64,000 nucleotides of DNA. It comes from Halomonas almeriensis. Its GTDB lineage: Bacteria; Pseudomonadota; Gammaproteobacteria; Pseudomonadales; Halomonadaceae. Made by a program: the position numbers and the translations under genes. Every line of letters begins with the position of its first letter. Position 1 is the first letter of the stretch. The stretch covers positions 1 to 64,000 of the forward strand of contig NZ_JAUFPO010000006.1 of the NCBI RefSeq assembly GCF_030409235.1, in the 5' to 3' direction. The notes under the pieces were generated by a model that saw only the letters and a program-made list of their open reading frames with translations, had not been told where the DNA came from and searched no databases. Below, piece by piece: positions 8,472-20,238 of this stretch.

Positions 8472-9359
8472 TCAGTATCCCTCCTTCGAGGGGCGGGTCG
8501 GGGTGGCTTGCGCTTCCAGGTCAAAGAAGCGCTGAGCCGTGGTGGTAGTGGCCGTGGCCATTTCGGCTTCCGAGTTGCCGCGCCAATGGGCGATTTCGCG
8601 GACGATCCAGGGCAGCAGCGCCGGCTCGTGACGGCGCCCCTTGAGCTTGGCCGGCAGGTTGCGGGGCAAGAGGTAGGGGCAGTCGGTCTCGACCATTAGG
8701 CGCTCCAGGGGGATGTCGCTCAGCAGGTCGCGCAGATGGTGGCCGCGCCGCTCATCGCACAGCCAGCCGGTCAGGCCGATGTGCAGGTCCAGGTCGCGAT
8801 AGCGGTGAAGGGTGCGGCGCTCACCGGTGAAGCAGTGCACCACGGCCCGTGAGATATCGTCCCGCCAGGCATGGAGGATCTCGGCGAGACGCTCGCCGGC
8901 GTCACGCTCATGCAGGAACACCGGCAGTCCGCTCTCGGCGGCAAGGCCTAGCTGGGCTTCCAGGGCACGTTCCTGCTCGGCTGGGGTCGAGAAGTTGCGG
9001 TTGAAGTCCAGCCCGCACTCACCGACCGCGACGACCTCGGGCCGGCGCTGGAGATCGCGCATTCCGGCTTCCAGCGCAGCGGACCACTCGCTGGCGGCAT
9101 GCGGATGCAGGCCGGCGGTGGCAAACAGGCCATCCTGTTCACTCGCAAGCTCTGCGGCCTTTTCGGCATGCGCCAGGTCCGTGCCGGTCAGAATCAGGGT
9201 CTCGACGCCGGCCTCACGGGCGCGTTGCAGCGTGGCGGGCAGGTCGCGGGCAAAACTCTCATGCGTCAGGTTGGCACCGATATCCACCAGCGGAGACGGT
9301 GATTGAAACCTCAATGCCTCGGGCAGGCCAGTGTCCTGAGTGTCGCTTGTCTCGGCCAA
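8472..9359 (-). CDS. tatD: TatD family metal-dependent DNase
   Basis: TatD is a TIM-barrel 3'-5' exonuclease that degrades single-stranded DNA and RNA and is implicated in repair of peroxide damage. Diagnostic blocks are VDIGANLTH, GECGLDFNRNFSTPAEQER, VVHCFTGE and ETDCPYLLPRNL; the last three match TatD better than its paralogues YcfH or YjjV. The open frame reaches ATG at 9434, but a TTG at 9359 is preferred. It has GAGGAGGA 7 nt upstream, a TACAAT -10-like element lies between 9434 and it, and it leaves room for the divergent uup promoter. This gives 295 residues, still longer than E. coli TatD (260). The downstream 7987 gene follows almost without a gap. Confidence 0.9.
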   Translation of the reverse strand: MAETSDTQDTGLPEALRFQSPSPLVDIGANLTHESFARDLPATLQRAREAGVETLILTGTDLAHAEKAAELASEQDGLFATAGLHPHAASEWSAALEAGMRDLQRRPEVVAVGECGLDFNRNFSTPAEQERALEAQLGLAAESGLPVFLHERDAGERLAEILHAWRDDISRAVVHCFTGERRTLHRYRDLDLHIGLTGWLCDERRGHHLRDLLSDIPLERLMVETDCPYLLPRNLPAKLKGRRHEPALLPWIVREIAHWRGNSEAEMATATTTTAQRFFDLEAQATPTRPSKEGY

Positions 9360-9474
9360 GACGGGGTCCTCCTCATACAACGATCGCGCATTGTACCTGT
9401 CGTAGACGGGATGGGGCCACGTCGGGGCGGTCATGCGTTACACTGGGCGACTTGTTGAATCGGGAGGTGCTGGA

Positions 9475-11418
9475 GTGACGCTGCTACGTCTGGAACGGCT
9501 GCAACTGGCCTATGGAAACCAGGTATTGCTCAATGATGCCGAGCTGGTGCTGGAAAGGGGAGAGCGCCTGGCGCTGGTAGGCCGCAATGGTACCGGCAAG
9601 TCGACCCTGCTCAAGCTGGTCGCGGGCGAGATCACCCCGGACAACGGCGATATCTGGCGGGCCCCGGGGTTGAAGATCGGCGTGCTGGCCCAGGATCTGC
9701 CGGATGCCAGCGGCTCGACCATTTTCGACGTGGTCGCTCAGGGCCTGCCCGAAGCCGGCGAACTCCTGTCGGAATATCACCACCTGGTGCAGTCCGACGA
9801 CCCTGACATGACGCGCATGGCGACACTGCAGAGCCGCCTCGAGGCCATTGACGGCTGGTCCTTTCACCAGCGTATCGACGTGGTGCTGACGCGCCTGGGT
9901 CTGCCGGAAGATGCCCAGATGTCAGCCCTTTCGGGTGGCTGGCGGCGCCGTGTGGCGCTGGCGCGAGCCCTGGTGGCCGAGCCCGACCTGCTGTTGCTCG
10001 ACGAGCCGACCAACCATCTGGACCTGGACACCATCGCCTGGCTGGAAGAACAGCTTACTGCCTTCAATGGTGCCGTGCTGTTCATCACCCACGACCGGGC
10101 CTTCCTGTCGCGTCTCTCGACCGCCATCCTTGAGCTGGACCGCGGTCGCCTGGGGCGTTATCCGGGTGACTATAGCCGCTATCAGGAACAGAAAAATCAT
10201 GAGCTCGAGGTCGAGGCGCGAGAAAACGCCGAATTCGACAAGAAGCTGGCCCAGGAGGAATCCTGGATTCGCCAGGGCATCAAGGCCCGACGCACGCGTA
10301 ACGAGGGGCGTGTCCGGGCGCTGGAGCAGATGCGTCGCGAGCGCAGTGAGCGCCGCGAGCGTCAGGGGCGCGCCAATCTGTCCGTGGACACCGGCGAGCG
10401 CAGTGGCAAGCGGGTCGTCGAACTCGACAAGGTGACGCAGCGCTTCGGCGATGACGTCATCATCGACAACCTGAGCATCGAGATCCAGCGCGGCGATCGT
10501 ATCGGCTTCATCGGCCGCAACGGCGCCGGCAAGACGACATTGCTGAAGATCCTGCTGGGTGAGCTCGAGCCCACCGAGGGTAGCGTGCGCGTCGGCACCA
10601 AGCTTCAGGTCGCCTACTTCGATCAGCTGCGTGCCGGCCTCGAGCCGGAAAAGACCGTTTACGAAAACGTGGCACAGGGCAGTGACCGGGTCGAAGTGGG
10701 CGGGCGCGATCGTCACGTCATGAGCTACCTGCAGGATTTCCTGTTCACGCCGGAGCGGGCGCGCCAGCCGGTCAAGGCGTTATCCGGCGGGGAGTCCAAC
10801 CGCTTGCTGCTGGCCAGGCTCTTCACTCAGCCGGCCAATGTGCTGGTGCTCGATGAGCCCACCAACGACCTGGACGTCGAAACCCTGGAGCTGCTCGAGG
10901 AGCTGCTGTTGAGCTTCGATGGCACCATGTTGCTGGTCTCCCACGATCGTGCCTTCATGGATAACGTGGTGACCAGCGTGCTGGCCTTCGAGGGGCAGGG
11001 CAAGGTGCGTGAGTACGTTGGCGGCTACAGTGACTGGGTGCGTCAGGGAGGCAGTCTACCGCCGGCTCCCTGGGAAGGGGCTGCGCGGCAGCATGCCGAG
11101 CCGGTGTCCTCCACTGAGTCGAGTGGTTCGCGGAAGGCAGCGTCGGCCGCGGTGTCCCAGCGCTCATCAGCGGAGCCGCGGCGTGCCAAGCTGTCCTACA
11201 AGTTGCAGCGCGAACTGGACGGCCTGCCGTCAGAGATCGAGCGTCTGGAGAATGCCGTGGCGGAGTTCGAGGGCCAGGTGGCAGACCCTGCCTTCTATCA
11301 GCAGGATCCGGAAACCGTCAGCACCACCCTGCAGGTGCTTCAGGACAAGCAGGCCGAGCTGGATGCTGCCATGGAACGCTGGATGGAGCTCGAGGCGATG
11401 GCAGCCGGGGAGTCCTGA
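9475..11418 (+). CDS. uup: ABC-F family ATPase Uup
   Basis: A soluble ABC-F protein of 647 residues with two nucleotide-binding domains and no membrane part. Walker A motifs are GRNGTGKST (36-44) and GRNGAGKTT (about 347-355). Signature motifs are LSGGWRR and LSGGESN, followed by Walker B LLLLDEPTNHLD and VLVLDEPTNDLD. The charged linker between the domains (about 235-310) is the ABC-F interdomain arm. After a low-complexity spacer (about 530-580), a C-terminal coiled coil (LQRELDGLPSEIERLENAV) marks Uup rather than EttA or YheS. Uup is linked to precise transposon excision, branched DNA binding and ribosome-associated functions. The GTG start at 9475 has GGGAGG upstream. Confidence 0.92.
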   Translation: MTLLRLERLQLAYGNQVLLNDAELVLERGERLALVGRNGTGKSTLLKLVAGEITPDNGDIWRAPGLKIGVLAQDLPDASGSTIFDVVAQGLPEAGELLSEYHHLVQSDDPDMTRMATLQSRLEAIDGWSFHQRIDVVLTRLGLPEDAQMSALSGGWRRRVALARALVAEPDLLLLDEPTNHLDLDTIAWLEEQLTAFNGAVLFITHDRAFLSRLSTAILELDRGRLGRYPGDYSRYQEQKNHELEVEARENAEFDKKLAQEESWIRQGIKARRTRNEGRVRALEQMRRERSERRERQGRANLSVDTGERSGKRVVELDKVTQRFGDDVIIDNLSIEIQRGDRIGFIGRNGAGKTTLLKILLGELEPTEGSVRVGTKLQVAYFDQLRAGLEPEKTVYENVAQGSDRVEVGGRDRHVMSYLQDFLFTPERARQPVKALSGGESNRLLLARLFTQPANVLVLDEPTNDLDVETLELLEELLLSFDGTMLLVSHDRAFMDNVVTSVLAFEGQGKVREYVGGYSDWVRQGGSLPPAPWEGAARQHAEPVSSTESSGSRKAASAAVSQRSSAEPRRAKLSYKLQRELDGLPSEIERLENAVAEFEGQVADPAFYQQDPETVSTTLQVLQDKQAELDAAMERWMELEAMAAGES

Positions 11419-11420
11419 AG

Positions 11421-11449
11421 GCCCGGGCATGGCGCTCGCCTGCCCGGGC
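11421..11449. terminator. Hairpin between convergent uup and usp genes
   Basis: A perfect 9-bp inverted repeat (GCCCGGGCA at 11421-11429, TGCCCGGGC at 11441-11449) sits just after the uup stop and before the end of the minus-strand stress-protein gene. There is no clear T-run on either side, so it may be a weak bidirectional terminator or an mRNA 3'-end protector. Confidence 0.45.
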
Positions 11450-11473
11450 GGGGGCAACCAGGGGGCGGAGTTG

Positions 11474-11935
11474 CTATTCGGCGCTGTCCTCGCCATCCTC
11501 GCCGGTACCCACGCGTACCGCCAGCACATCGCACTTGGCGCCGTGCAGCACGCCGGTGGAGGTGGAGCCGAGCAACAGGGCAAAGCCATGGCGGCCATGG
11601 GAGCCGACGACAATCAGGTCGACATCCTGGTCATCGGCGAAACGGTGGATCTCGGTGTCCGGCATTCCGACCATGACATGCTGGTTGGCCGCGGGGACAT
11701 GCGGGTCGGCGATTTCGGCCAGGCGTTGCTTGGCATGCTCGTCGAGCTGGTCCTGAATGCTGGTGAGGTCCATGGGGATATCTCCCCCATAGGCGAAGCC
11801 GAGTGGCTCCAGGGTGTGCATGATGGAGAGCTTGGCCTCGTTGCGTTCGGCAATGTGAAGGGCGCGTTTCAGCACTTTCCGGGAGTCCTTGGTCAGGTCA
11901 ACGGCGACCAGGACATGACGATATTCATTGCTCAT
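11474..11935 (-). CDS. Universal stress protein, UspA family
   Basis: A 153-residue cytoplasmic protein of the Usp alpha/beta fold. The start HVLVAVDLTKDSRKVLKRAL is the classic first strand and helix. The C-terminal nucleotide-binding motif G-x2-G-x9-G-S/T is visible in VVGSHGRHGFALLLGSTSTGVLH, with a variant spacing. This suggests the ATP-binding subgroup, which forms dimers and is induced in stationary phase or stress. It is monocistronic and convergent with uup. The acidic C-terminus (GTGEDGEDSAE) is typical of halophilic proteins. Confidence 0.93.
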   Translation of the reverse strand: MSNEYRHVLVAVDLTKDSRKVLKRALHIAERNEAKLSIMHTLEPLGFAYGGDIPMDLTSIQDQLDEHAKQRLAEIADPHVPAANQHVMVGMPDTEIHRFADDQDVDLIVVGSHGRHGFALLLGSTSTGVLHGAKCDVLAVRVGTGEDGEDSAE

Positions 11936-12080
11936 TTTGCATTCTCCACAGCTGGGGCCAACGACGGTTGGTGGTTGTCCACTACTTTAGGATGCTGAGT
12001 GTGACAAGACAACGGCTTGCCTCGACAGCGTGCCGCCAGCCGGGCGCTGTCGCAATCGGGTTCGACGGACAGGAAAGCGA

Positions 12081-12608
12081 ATGCTCTGGTTGATGATTCT
12101 TTTTGTGGTCGGGCTGGTGTTTGCACCAGCCATGTGGCTGCGTCCCAGCAAGCGCCAGCAGCGTGTGATGGGGCTCAGGGAGCAGGCGCGCGAGCTCGGC
12201 ATCGCGGTGCGTATCGAGTCGTCGCCCCTGCACGATGTGGGCAAGCCCTTGCCCGCCTATCGGTGGCGGTATCCGCTTCAACAGCCCGGCCCGGATTTTC
12301 TGCTGGTGCGCGATGTCGTGGCCAGCGAGTCGCTCAAGGCGTTCCAGGCGGGCTGGCGCTGGCGCGTGGAGCCGCTGCGCGATCTGCCGGCCAGCGCCCT
12401 GGAACAGTTGGGCGCGTTGCTGGCCGAATTGCCGGAAGATGCGGTTGTCGTGGAGTCCGGTGCGGCCTGTGTGACGCTGTGGTGGGATGAGTCGGGCTCC
12501 ACCGACAGCCTGGCTCGACTCGATGAACGGATCTCTCGGCTACGTGATCAACTGGCCGGGCGGCCCGACTACCCGGGGGTGCATCAGGGGCCACCCGCCG
12601 GCGGGTGA
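12081..12608 (+). CDS. Membrane-anchored protein of unknown function
   Basis: A 175-residue product with one N-terminal transmembrane helix (MLWLMILFVVGLVFAPAMWL) followed by a basic stretch RPSKRQQR and a soluble domain, so probably N-out or signal-anchor topology facing the cytoplasm. I do not recognise the soluble domain; it contains PAYRWRYPLQQPGPDFLLVRD and a predicted C-terminal helix. The ATG at 12081 has AGGAAA about 6 nt upstream. A 16-bp palindrome, CACCCGCCGGCGGGTG (12592-12607), overlaps the stop codon and lies between this gene and the convergent MarR gene. Confidence 0.72.
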   Translation: MLWLMILFVVGLVFAPAMWLRPSKRQQRVMGLREQARELGIAVRIESSPLHDVGKPLPAYRWRYPLQQPGPDFLLVRDVVASESLKAFQAGWRWRVEPLRDLPASALEQLGALLAELPEDAVVVESGAACVTLWWDESGSTDSLARLDERISRLRDQLAGRPDYPGVHQGPPAGG

Positions 12609-12631
12609 AGGAGTGACGGCGGGCCGGTCGG

Positions 12632-13072
12632 TCAGCTCTCTTCCCGCTCCTGGATGGCCAGGCCATTGGCCTCGATGCGTGACAGAAGGTCGACCAGTTG
12701 CTCGACGTCCTGATCGCTCAGTCCGGCCAGCATTTCCTTGCGTGCCTGAGTCACGACCGCATCGATGCGCTCGAGGAGAGGTGTGGCCTTGTCGGTCAGG
12801 AAGATGCGCTTGGCTCGCCGATCCTGACCACAGGGTCGGCGCTCGATCAGCCCCTGCTCCGAGAGCTGATCCAGCGTCCGCACCAGGGAAGGCGCCTCGA
12901 CGCCGATGGCTCTAGCCAGGTCGCACTGCGGCTGATCATTGCCCATTCGCCAGAGGTGGTAGAGGGTGACCCAACGCGTCTGTGTCAGTCCTTCGGGTGC
13001 CAGGCGCCGATCAATGACGGCACGCCACAGGCGGGGCACACGAGCGAGCTGAAATCCGATATTCTGTTGCAT
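12632..13072 (-). CDS. MarR/SlyA family transcriptional regulator
   Basis: A winged-helix repressor of 146 residues. The HTH region QTRWVTLYHLWRMGNDQPQCDLARAIGVEAPSLVRTLDQLSEQGLIERRPCGQDRRAKRIFLTDK is a textbook MarR/SlyA core, with the wing DRRAKRIFLT. A single cysteine in the wing (PCGQDRR) and another in the recognition region (PQCDLA) could be oxidant-sensitive, but this is a guess. ATG at 13072 (MQQNIGFQ) is preferred over the frame-opening 13090. It lies downstream of, and may be co-transcribed with, the DUF5924 gene on the same strand. The regulated target is not evident. Confidence 0.88.
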   Translation of the reverse strand: MQQNIGFQLARVPRLWRAVIDRRLAPEGLTQTRWVTLYHLWRMGNDQPQCDLARAIGVEAPSLVRTLDQLSEQGLIERRPCGQDRRAKRIFLTDKATPLLERIDAVVTQARKEMLAGLSDQDVEQLVDLLSRIEANGLAIQEREES

Positions 13073-13147
13073 AGTGCATCTGCATCCCAAAAAACTGCTT
13101 GGATTGTCCGAAGCTGCAGCGTGGAATGCAACCGGATAGTGGGTTAA

Positions 13148-14386
13148 CTATTGTCCCTGTTCTGCTGTTGTCGGCCGCTTTTCAACGCTCGGTGTCTCCT
13201 CTGAGGCGTCACGCGAATCGGGTCTGGCGATCAGGGCGCGCAGGTTCAGCCCCGGCAGGCCGGGCGGCGCGCTGATCCGGCCGTCGGCCAGCGTCGCTTT
13301 GCCCTTGTTGCCGGCAACGTTGAAACGCAGGACGCCGATGCGCTGGCCACTGGCTGTCATCACGTCGATACGCCATTGGCCCGCGCTGTCCTCGGGGAAA
13401 TTGCGCTTGTGCGTCCAGGCGCGGTAGCCCTCGGCCCGTCCACCCTGAATCTCCAGCGGAATGCGATCGATCAGCTCGCCCTGATGGCGCCACTCGTGAA
13501 CCACCTCTTCGCGCAGCCCGCGTGGAGCGTGGATGGCCGTATACGCGTACAGCCCGCGTCGTGCCAGGGCCTCGGGTGTCAGCTGCAGGCTGCCCTCGGG
13601 CGAGCGGGCTTCGACATTGAAGGATGGCGACAGGGCGCTGCCCGATATCCACAGGCTGGCCGGTGGCACCCAGACGCGACTGGCCCAGGCGATGCCGGCG
13701 AGCAGCGGCAGCAACGCCAGCATGAGCAACCAGCGTCGCACGGTCATGGGGCGCAGTACCTGCATCAGACTGGGCATGCTGAAAATGACGGTGGCCAGCA
13801 GTGCCAGCAGCAGGCTCTGCCCGGTGGTCAGGTGCAGCAGCGTCGGCAGGCTGACCAGTACCACCAGAAAGACGCATTGGGCATGGAAGGCGAAGTAGAG
13901 GCTGCGTTTCTGCTCCGCCAGTTTATAGTAGAGGGGGTCGAGTACCGACAACAGGGCCAGTGCGGCCATGCTCAAGGTGAACACGGCCTGGCCGCTGGTC
14001 CACACCGTGGTCGCCAGCAGAAAGGGCAGGGTGAAAAAGAGCGTTTCCTGGTGCACCATTTGAGCGATGAAGGTGGTCACGCCGCGTGGCAGGGTTGGAT
14101 AGCCGCGGCGCGACAGAAAGCGGCCGATCAGGCTCTCGGAGAGCAGCAGACACCAGGTAAGCAGCATGCTCAGGGCCAGCATGGCACCCAGCCACTGCTG
14201 ACGCTCGACCAGGAAGAAGCTACCGACGCCGGCCATGAAGGCAATCGGCGGCCAGAGCCAGCTCCAGGGCCGGGCCTTCTCGGTCAACCACTCGATACGC
14301 GCTTCCCAGAAGCCCAGGCGTGTAGCGCCGCGAGAGGCCTCATGGCCGGGCGGTTCGGGGGATGCAGGGTGAGGATCGGGAGTCAT
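13148..14386 (-). CDS. DUF5924/DUF2914 membrane protein
   Basis: A 412-residue protein: a cytoplasmic N-terminus of about 40 residues, then about eight transmembrane helices (residues about 42-240), then an extracytoplasmic C-terminal domain of about 130 residues. The C-terminal domain, containing LREEVVHEWRHQGELIDRIPLEIQGG and the end SAGQWRIDVMTASGQRIG, matches my memory of DUF2914; the membrane part is the DUF5924 type. Function is unknown. The C-terminal tail (SRDASEETPSVEKRPTTAEQGQ) is disordered. It is divergent from fadB across 173 nt. Confidence 0.78.
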   Translation of the reverse strand: MTPDPHPASPEPPGHEASRGATRLGFWEARIEWLTEKARPWSWLWPPIAFMAGVGSFFLVERQQWLGAMLALSMLLTWCLLLSESLIGRFLSRRGYPTLPRGVTTFIAQMVHQETLFFTLPFLLATTVWTSGQAVFTLSMAALALLSVLDPLYYKLAEQKRSLYFAFHAQCVFLVVLVSLPTLLHLTTGQSLLLALLATVIFSMPSLMQVLRPMTVRRWLLMLALLPLLAGIAWASRVWVPPASLWISGSALSPSFNVEARSPEGSLQLTPEALARRGLYAYTAIHAPRGLREEVVHEWRHQGELIDRIPLEIQGGRAEGYRAWTHKRNFPEDSAGQWRIDVMTASGQRIGVLRFNVAGNKGKATLADGRISAPPGLPGLNLRALIARPDSRDASEETPSVEKRPTTAEQGQ

Positions 14387-14522
14387 GAGCGAATGTTATC
14401 AGCTTGTGGCCTGCATCGGGGAACCCTGGTCGGGCAAGTGCCCACCCTTCGACTAACGCCGCTGCCGAGGTGAGAGGGTGAGGCTTGACGTGGCGACGGT
14501 GCTGCCCCAAGCTGGTGTTAAT

Positions 14523-14536
14523 CAAACGGTCGTATG
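14523..14536. promoter_or_regulatory. Candidate PsrA-type operator upstream of fadB
   Basis: CAAAC-GGTC-GTATG lies 24 nt before the fadB start and fits the PsrA pattern (G/C)AAAC-N2-4-GTTT(G/C) with one mismatch in the right half. PsrA is a TetR-family repressor of fadBA in pseudomonads, relieved by long-chain fatty acids. The call rests on this single pattern match; no psrA gene is in the window. Confidence 0.35.
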
Positions 14537-14559
14537 AATTCCTGCACGGAGATTCGTGG

Positions 14560-17989
<3,430 letters not shown>

Positions 17990-18016
17990 ATTCCCTTCCT
18001 GCCGGAGACGCTCGCC

Positions 18017-18046
18017 AGCGGCGCCCTTCGAGGGCGCCGCTCTTCG
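18017..18046 (+). terminator. Probable fadBA terminator
   Basis: A 10-bp GC-rich stem, AGCGGCGCCC/GGGCGCCGCT, with a TTCGA loop lies 28 nt after the fadA stop. The following CTTCGCTT is only moderately T-rich, so termination strength is uncertain. Confidence 0.65.
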
Positions 18047-18075
18047 CTTCGCCGTGTGTTGCTCCGCAGGTCTGT

Positions 18076-18537
18076 CTAGATAATGCCTGCCTCGAGCCCG
18101 GCGGCGAGCGCCATGCCGAGTTCTTCCACCTGGTCCTCGAACGCCGCCTGCCACTCGCCCTGGCAGATCAGCGGTGCCTGGGCCCATTTCCAGCCTAGAC
18201 CGGTGACGATGCCTTCCACGGCGCGCCGCGTGCCGGTGCCGTCCCGGCCGGCGCGAATGTACAAGACGCAGGGCAGTCCACGCTTTTCCTCGAGGACGGC
18301 GTAGTAGCTGCGGTCGAAGAAGTCCTTGAGTGCACCGCTCATGTAGCCGAGGTTCTCGGTGGTGCCGAGCAGGATGGCATCGCAGTGGTGGACATCCTCG
18401 GGTCCGGCGTCAAGGGGGGCCTTGAGGGTGACACTGACATCGGCGATATCTGCATGCTGGGCGCCGCGCGCGGCCGCATCGCGCAGGCGGCGGGTGTTGT
18501 CGGAAGGCGCATGGGCCACGATCAGCAGGTGTTTCAT
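18076..18537 (-). CDS. Flavodoxin family protein / NAD(P)H-dependent oxidoreductase
   Basis: A 153-residue flavodoxin-fold protein. The first strand and phosphate loop, LLIVAHAPSDNTRRL, bind FMN phosphate in this family. The second site is ILLGTTENLGYMSGALKDFFDRSYY, the typical 'GTPTY..M.G..K.F.D' region, and a GRDGTGTRRAVEGIVTGLGW block follows. It is probably an FMN-dependent reductase or electron carrier; the partner is unknown. It is monocistronic and convergent with fadA. Confidence 0.85.
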   Translation of the reverse strand: MKHLLIVAHAPSDNTRRLRDAAARGAQHADIADVSVTLKAPLDAGPEDVHHCDAILLGTTENLGYMSGALKDFFDRSYYAVLEEKRGLPCVLYIRAGRDGTGTRRAVEGIVTGLGWKWAQAPLICQGEWQAAFEDQVEELGMALAAGLEAGII

Positions 18538-18694
18538 GAGGCGCCTCGTGGTTGCAGGGGTTGAAGAAGGACGTGACGGCCATCATGCCATGAGAAGACG
18601 TCGTTGACAGGCTAACGGCTTTTGCCGAGCCTGAGTCAGCCGGGAGCGCCCCGCGTGTCTCCCATCATGCAACTTTGCGAGGAGTACCAGGAAT

Positions 18695-19171
18695 ATGGCT
18701 TTTGCACTGAGCAGGATGCGCCTGGAGAGTGACGCCTTTGCGGATCAGGGGAACATTCCCGTGCGTTACACCGGCGAGGGAGAGGATGTATCGCCGGCTC
18801 TTGCCTGGCTGGATGCGCCGGAAGGCACCAAGGGCTTCGCGGTGATCTGTCATGACCCGGACGCCCCTCTGGTAGAGCATGGCGGCTATGGCTTCGTTCA
18901 CTGGGTGCTTTACAACCTGCCGGGCTCGGTGACCTCCCTGCAAGAAGCGACGGCCGAGGGCACGCGGGGCGTCAACCACTTCGGACGTAATGGCTATGGT
19001 GGCCCCATGCCGCCCGAAGGGCATGGGGTTCACCAGTACTATTTCTGGGTGCTGGCGCTCGACAAGCCCACCGACCTGCCGGAAGGCATTACCATGGCCG
19101 AGTTGCTCAAGCAGGTGGAGCCCCACCTGCTGGGCATGAACCGTCTCGTCGGCACCTACCGCCGGGACTGA
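18695..19171 (+). CDS. YbhB/YbcL family PEBP (Raf kinase inhibitor-like) protein
   Basis: A 158-residue phosphatidylethanolamine-binding-protein fold. Diagnostic elements are VRYTGEGEDVSPALAWLDAPEGTKGFAVICHDPDAP (the DPDAP ligand-binding motif), then GFVHWVLYNLP and YGGPMPPEGHGVHQYYFWVLALD. E. coli YbhB and YbcL are members; the natural ligand is unknown, and anion binding at the conserved pocket is the family property. There is no signal peptide, so it is cytoplasmic. ATG at 18695 follows AGGAGTACCAGG. Confidence 0.93.
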   Translation: MAFALSRMRLESDAFADQGNIPVRYTGEGEDVSPALAWLDAPEGTKGFAVICHDPDAPLVEHGGYGFVHWVLYNLPGSVTSLQEATAEGTRGVNHFGRNGYGGPMPPEGHGVHQYYFWVLALDKPTDLPEGITMAELLKQVEPHLLGMNRLVGTYRRD

Positions 19172-19212
19172 GGCATGGCACGGCCCCTCGCCGCAGGGGC
19201 CGTGGCGTCTCG

Positions 19213-20136
19213 CTACACCATGGAGGTGGTTGTGTCGGGCGTCGGTCGCCGAAACGCCAAGGCGGCGTCCTTTTCCGGCGTGGCCACCTCATGGTTTTCG
19301 ACGATGATCTGCTCCAGTTCGTCGCAGAAGGCTTCCAGGGCCTCGCTGGTATGGCCCGGACGTCGATGCAATTCGATTTCCACATGGCCGAGTGGCGGCA
19401 TCCCTTCGGATTCGCCGACGATACGACACCCTTCGGGCACACTGCGTGGTGTCTTGACGGTCATGGCCAGCCCGGCCTGTACCGGCAGGTTGATACCAGT
19501 GGGCGACTGGCTGGAGTAGTGAATCTCCCAGGCGTGTTCGTCGCGACCCAGTGCCGAGAGGGCATGGGCGCGAAATACACAGCCTTCTGGGTTGAGCGCC
19601 AGCGGAATGCTCTGCCAGTCATGCACCTGGCAGTGCTCGGCGACGACCCAGACCATGGGCTCTCGCCCCAGTAACTGACCGGACTGGGTGGGAAGGTGGC
19701 GGACCGAGAGCACCACATCCAGCAGCCCTTCGTGAAACTGGTTGACCAGGCTGGCGCTGAGGTCGCAGTTGAGTTCCAGCCGCGTATCCGGAAAACGCTT
19801 TGCATAGCGTGGCAGCAGGTTCGGCAGATAGGCACTGGCCTGCTCTTCGGAGGTGGCGAAACGAATCAGTTCGCCGCGTCGTCGATTGCCGAGCGCCTCC
19901 CTGGCCTCGTCCTCCAGCTTCAGCATGTGACGCGCATAAGGCAGTAGTTGCTCGCCATGGGCAGTGAGCAGCACGCTGCGACTGGTGCGCTCGAACAGGG
20001 CCTGCCCCATCTGATCTTCCAGGCGCTTGATCTGCAGGCTGATGGCCGACTGAGTCCGGTGGAGTACCTTGCCGGCCGCGCTGAACCCCTGACTTTCCGC
20101 CACGGTGACAAAGGCGCGAAGCAGCACTGTATCCAT
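19213..20136 (-). CDS. LysR family transcriptional regulator
   Basis: A 307-residue LTTR with the N-terminal winged HTH (LLRAFVTVAESQGFSAAGKVLHRTQSAISLQIKRLE) and the periplasmic-binding-protein-like effector domain starting at about residue 90 (RRGELIRFATSEEQASAYLPNLLPRYAKRFP). It is transcribed divergently from the oxygenase at 20239 with 102 nt between starts, the usual LTTR arrangement, so it probably controls the oxygenase-M24-dehydrogenase genes. ATG at 20136 is used; an upstream TTG at 20142 is less likely. The effector is unknown but plausibly the substrate or an intermediate of that pathway. Confidence 0.92.
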   Translation of the reverse strand: MDTVLLRAFVTVAESQGFSAAGKVLHRTQSAISLQIKRLEDQMGQALFERTSRSVLLTAHGEQLLPYARHMLKLEDEAREALGNRRRGELIRFATSEEQASAYLPNLLPRYAKRFPDTRLELNCDLSASLVNQFHEGLLDVVLSVRHLPTQSGQLLGREPMVWVVAEHCQVHDWQSIPLALNPEGCVFRAHALSALGRDEHAWEIHYSSQSPTGINLPVQAGLAMTVKTPRSVPEGCRIVGESEGMPPLGHVEIELHRRPGHTSEALEAFCDELEQIIVENHEVATPEKDAALAFRRPTPDTTTSMV

Positions 20137-20173
20137 AATCAATGAGCCTTTGAAATTGGTTTTATCTCAATCA

Positions 20174-20190
20174 TTCATTTTTATTATGAA
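20174..20190. promoter_or_regulatory. Candidate LysR-type operator
   Basis: TTCAT-N7-ATGAA, which contains TCA-N9-TGA, lies in the AT-rich divergent region between the LysR gene and the oxygenase gene. It has the T-N11-A architecture of LTTR sites. Position and symmetry support it; no comparative data were available. Confidence 0.5.
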
Positions 20191-20238
20191 GATCGCTTGC
20201 CTAGGCTGTCCAGTGTGCATCGTCAATCGGAGACTTTC

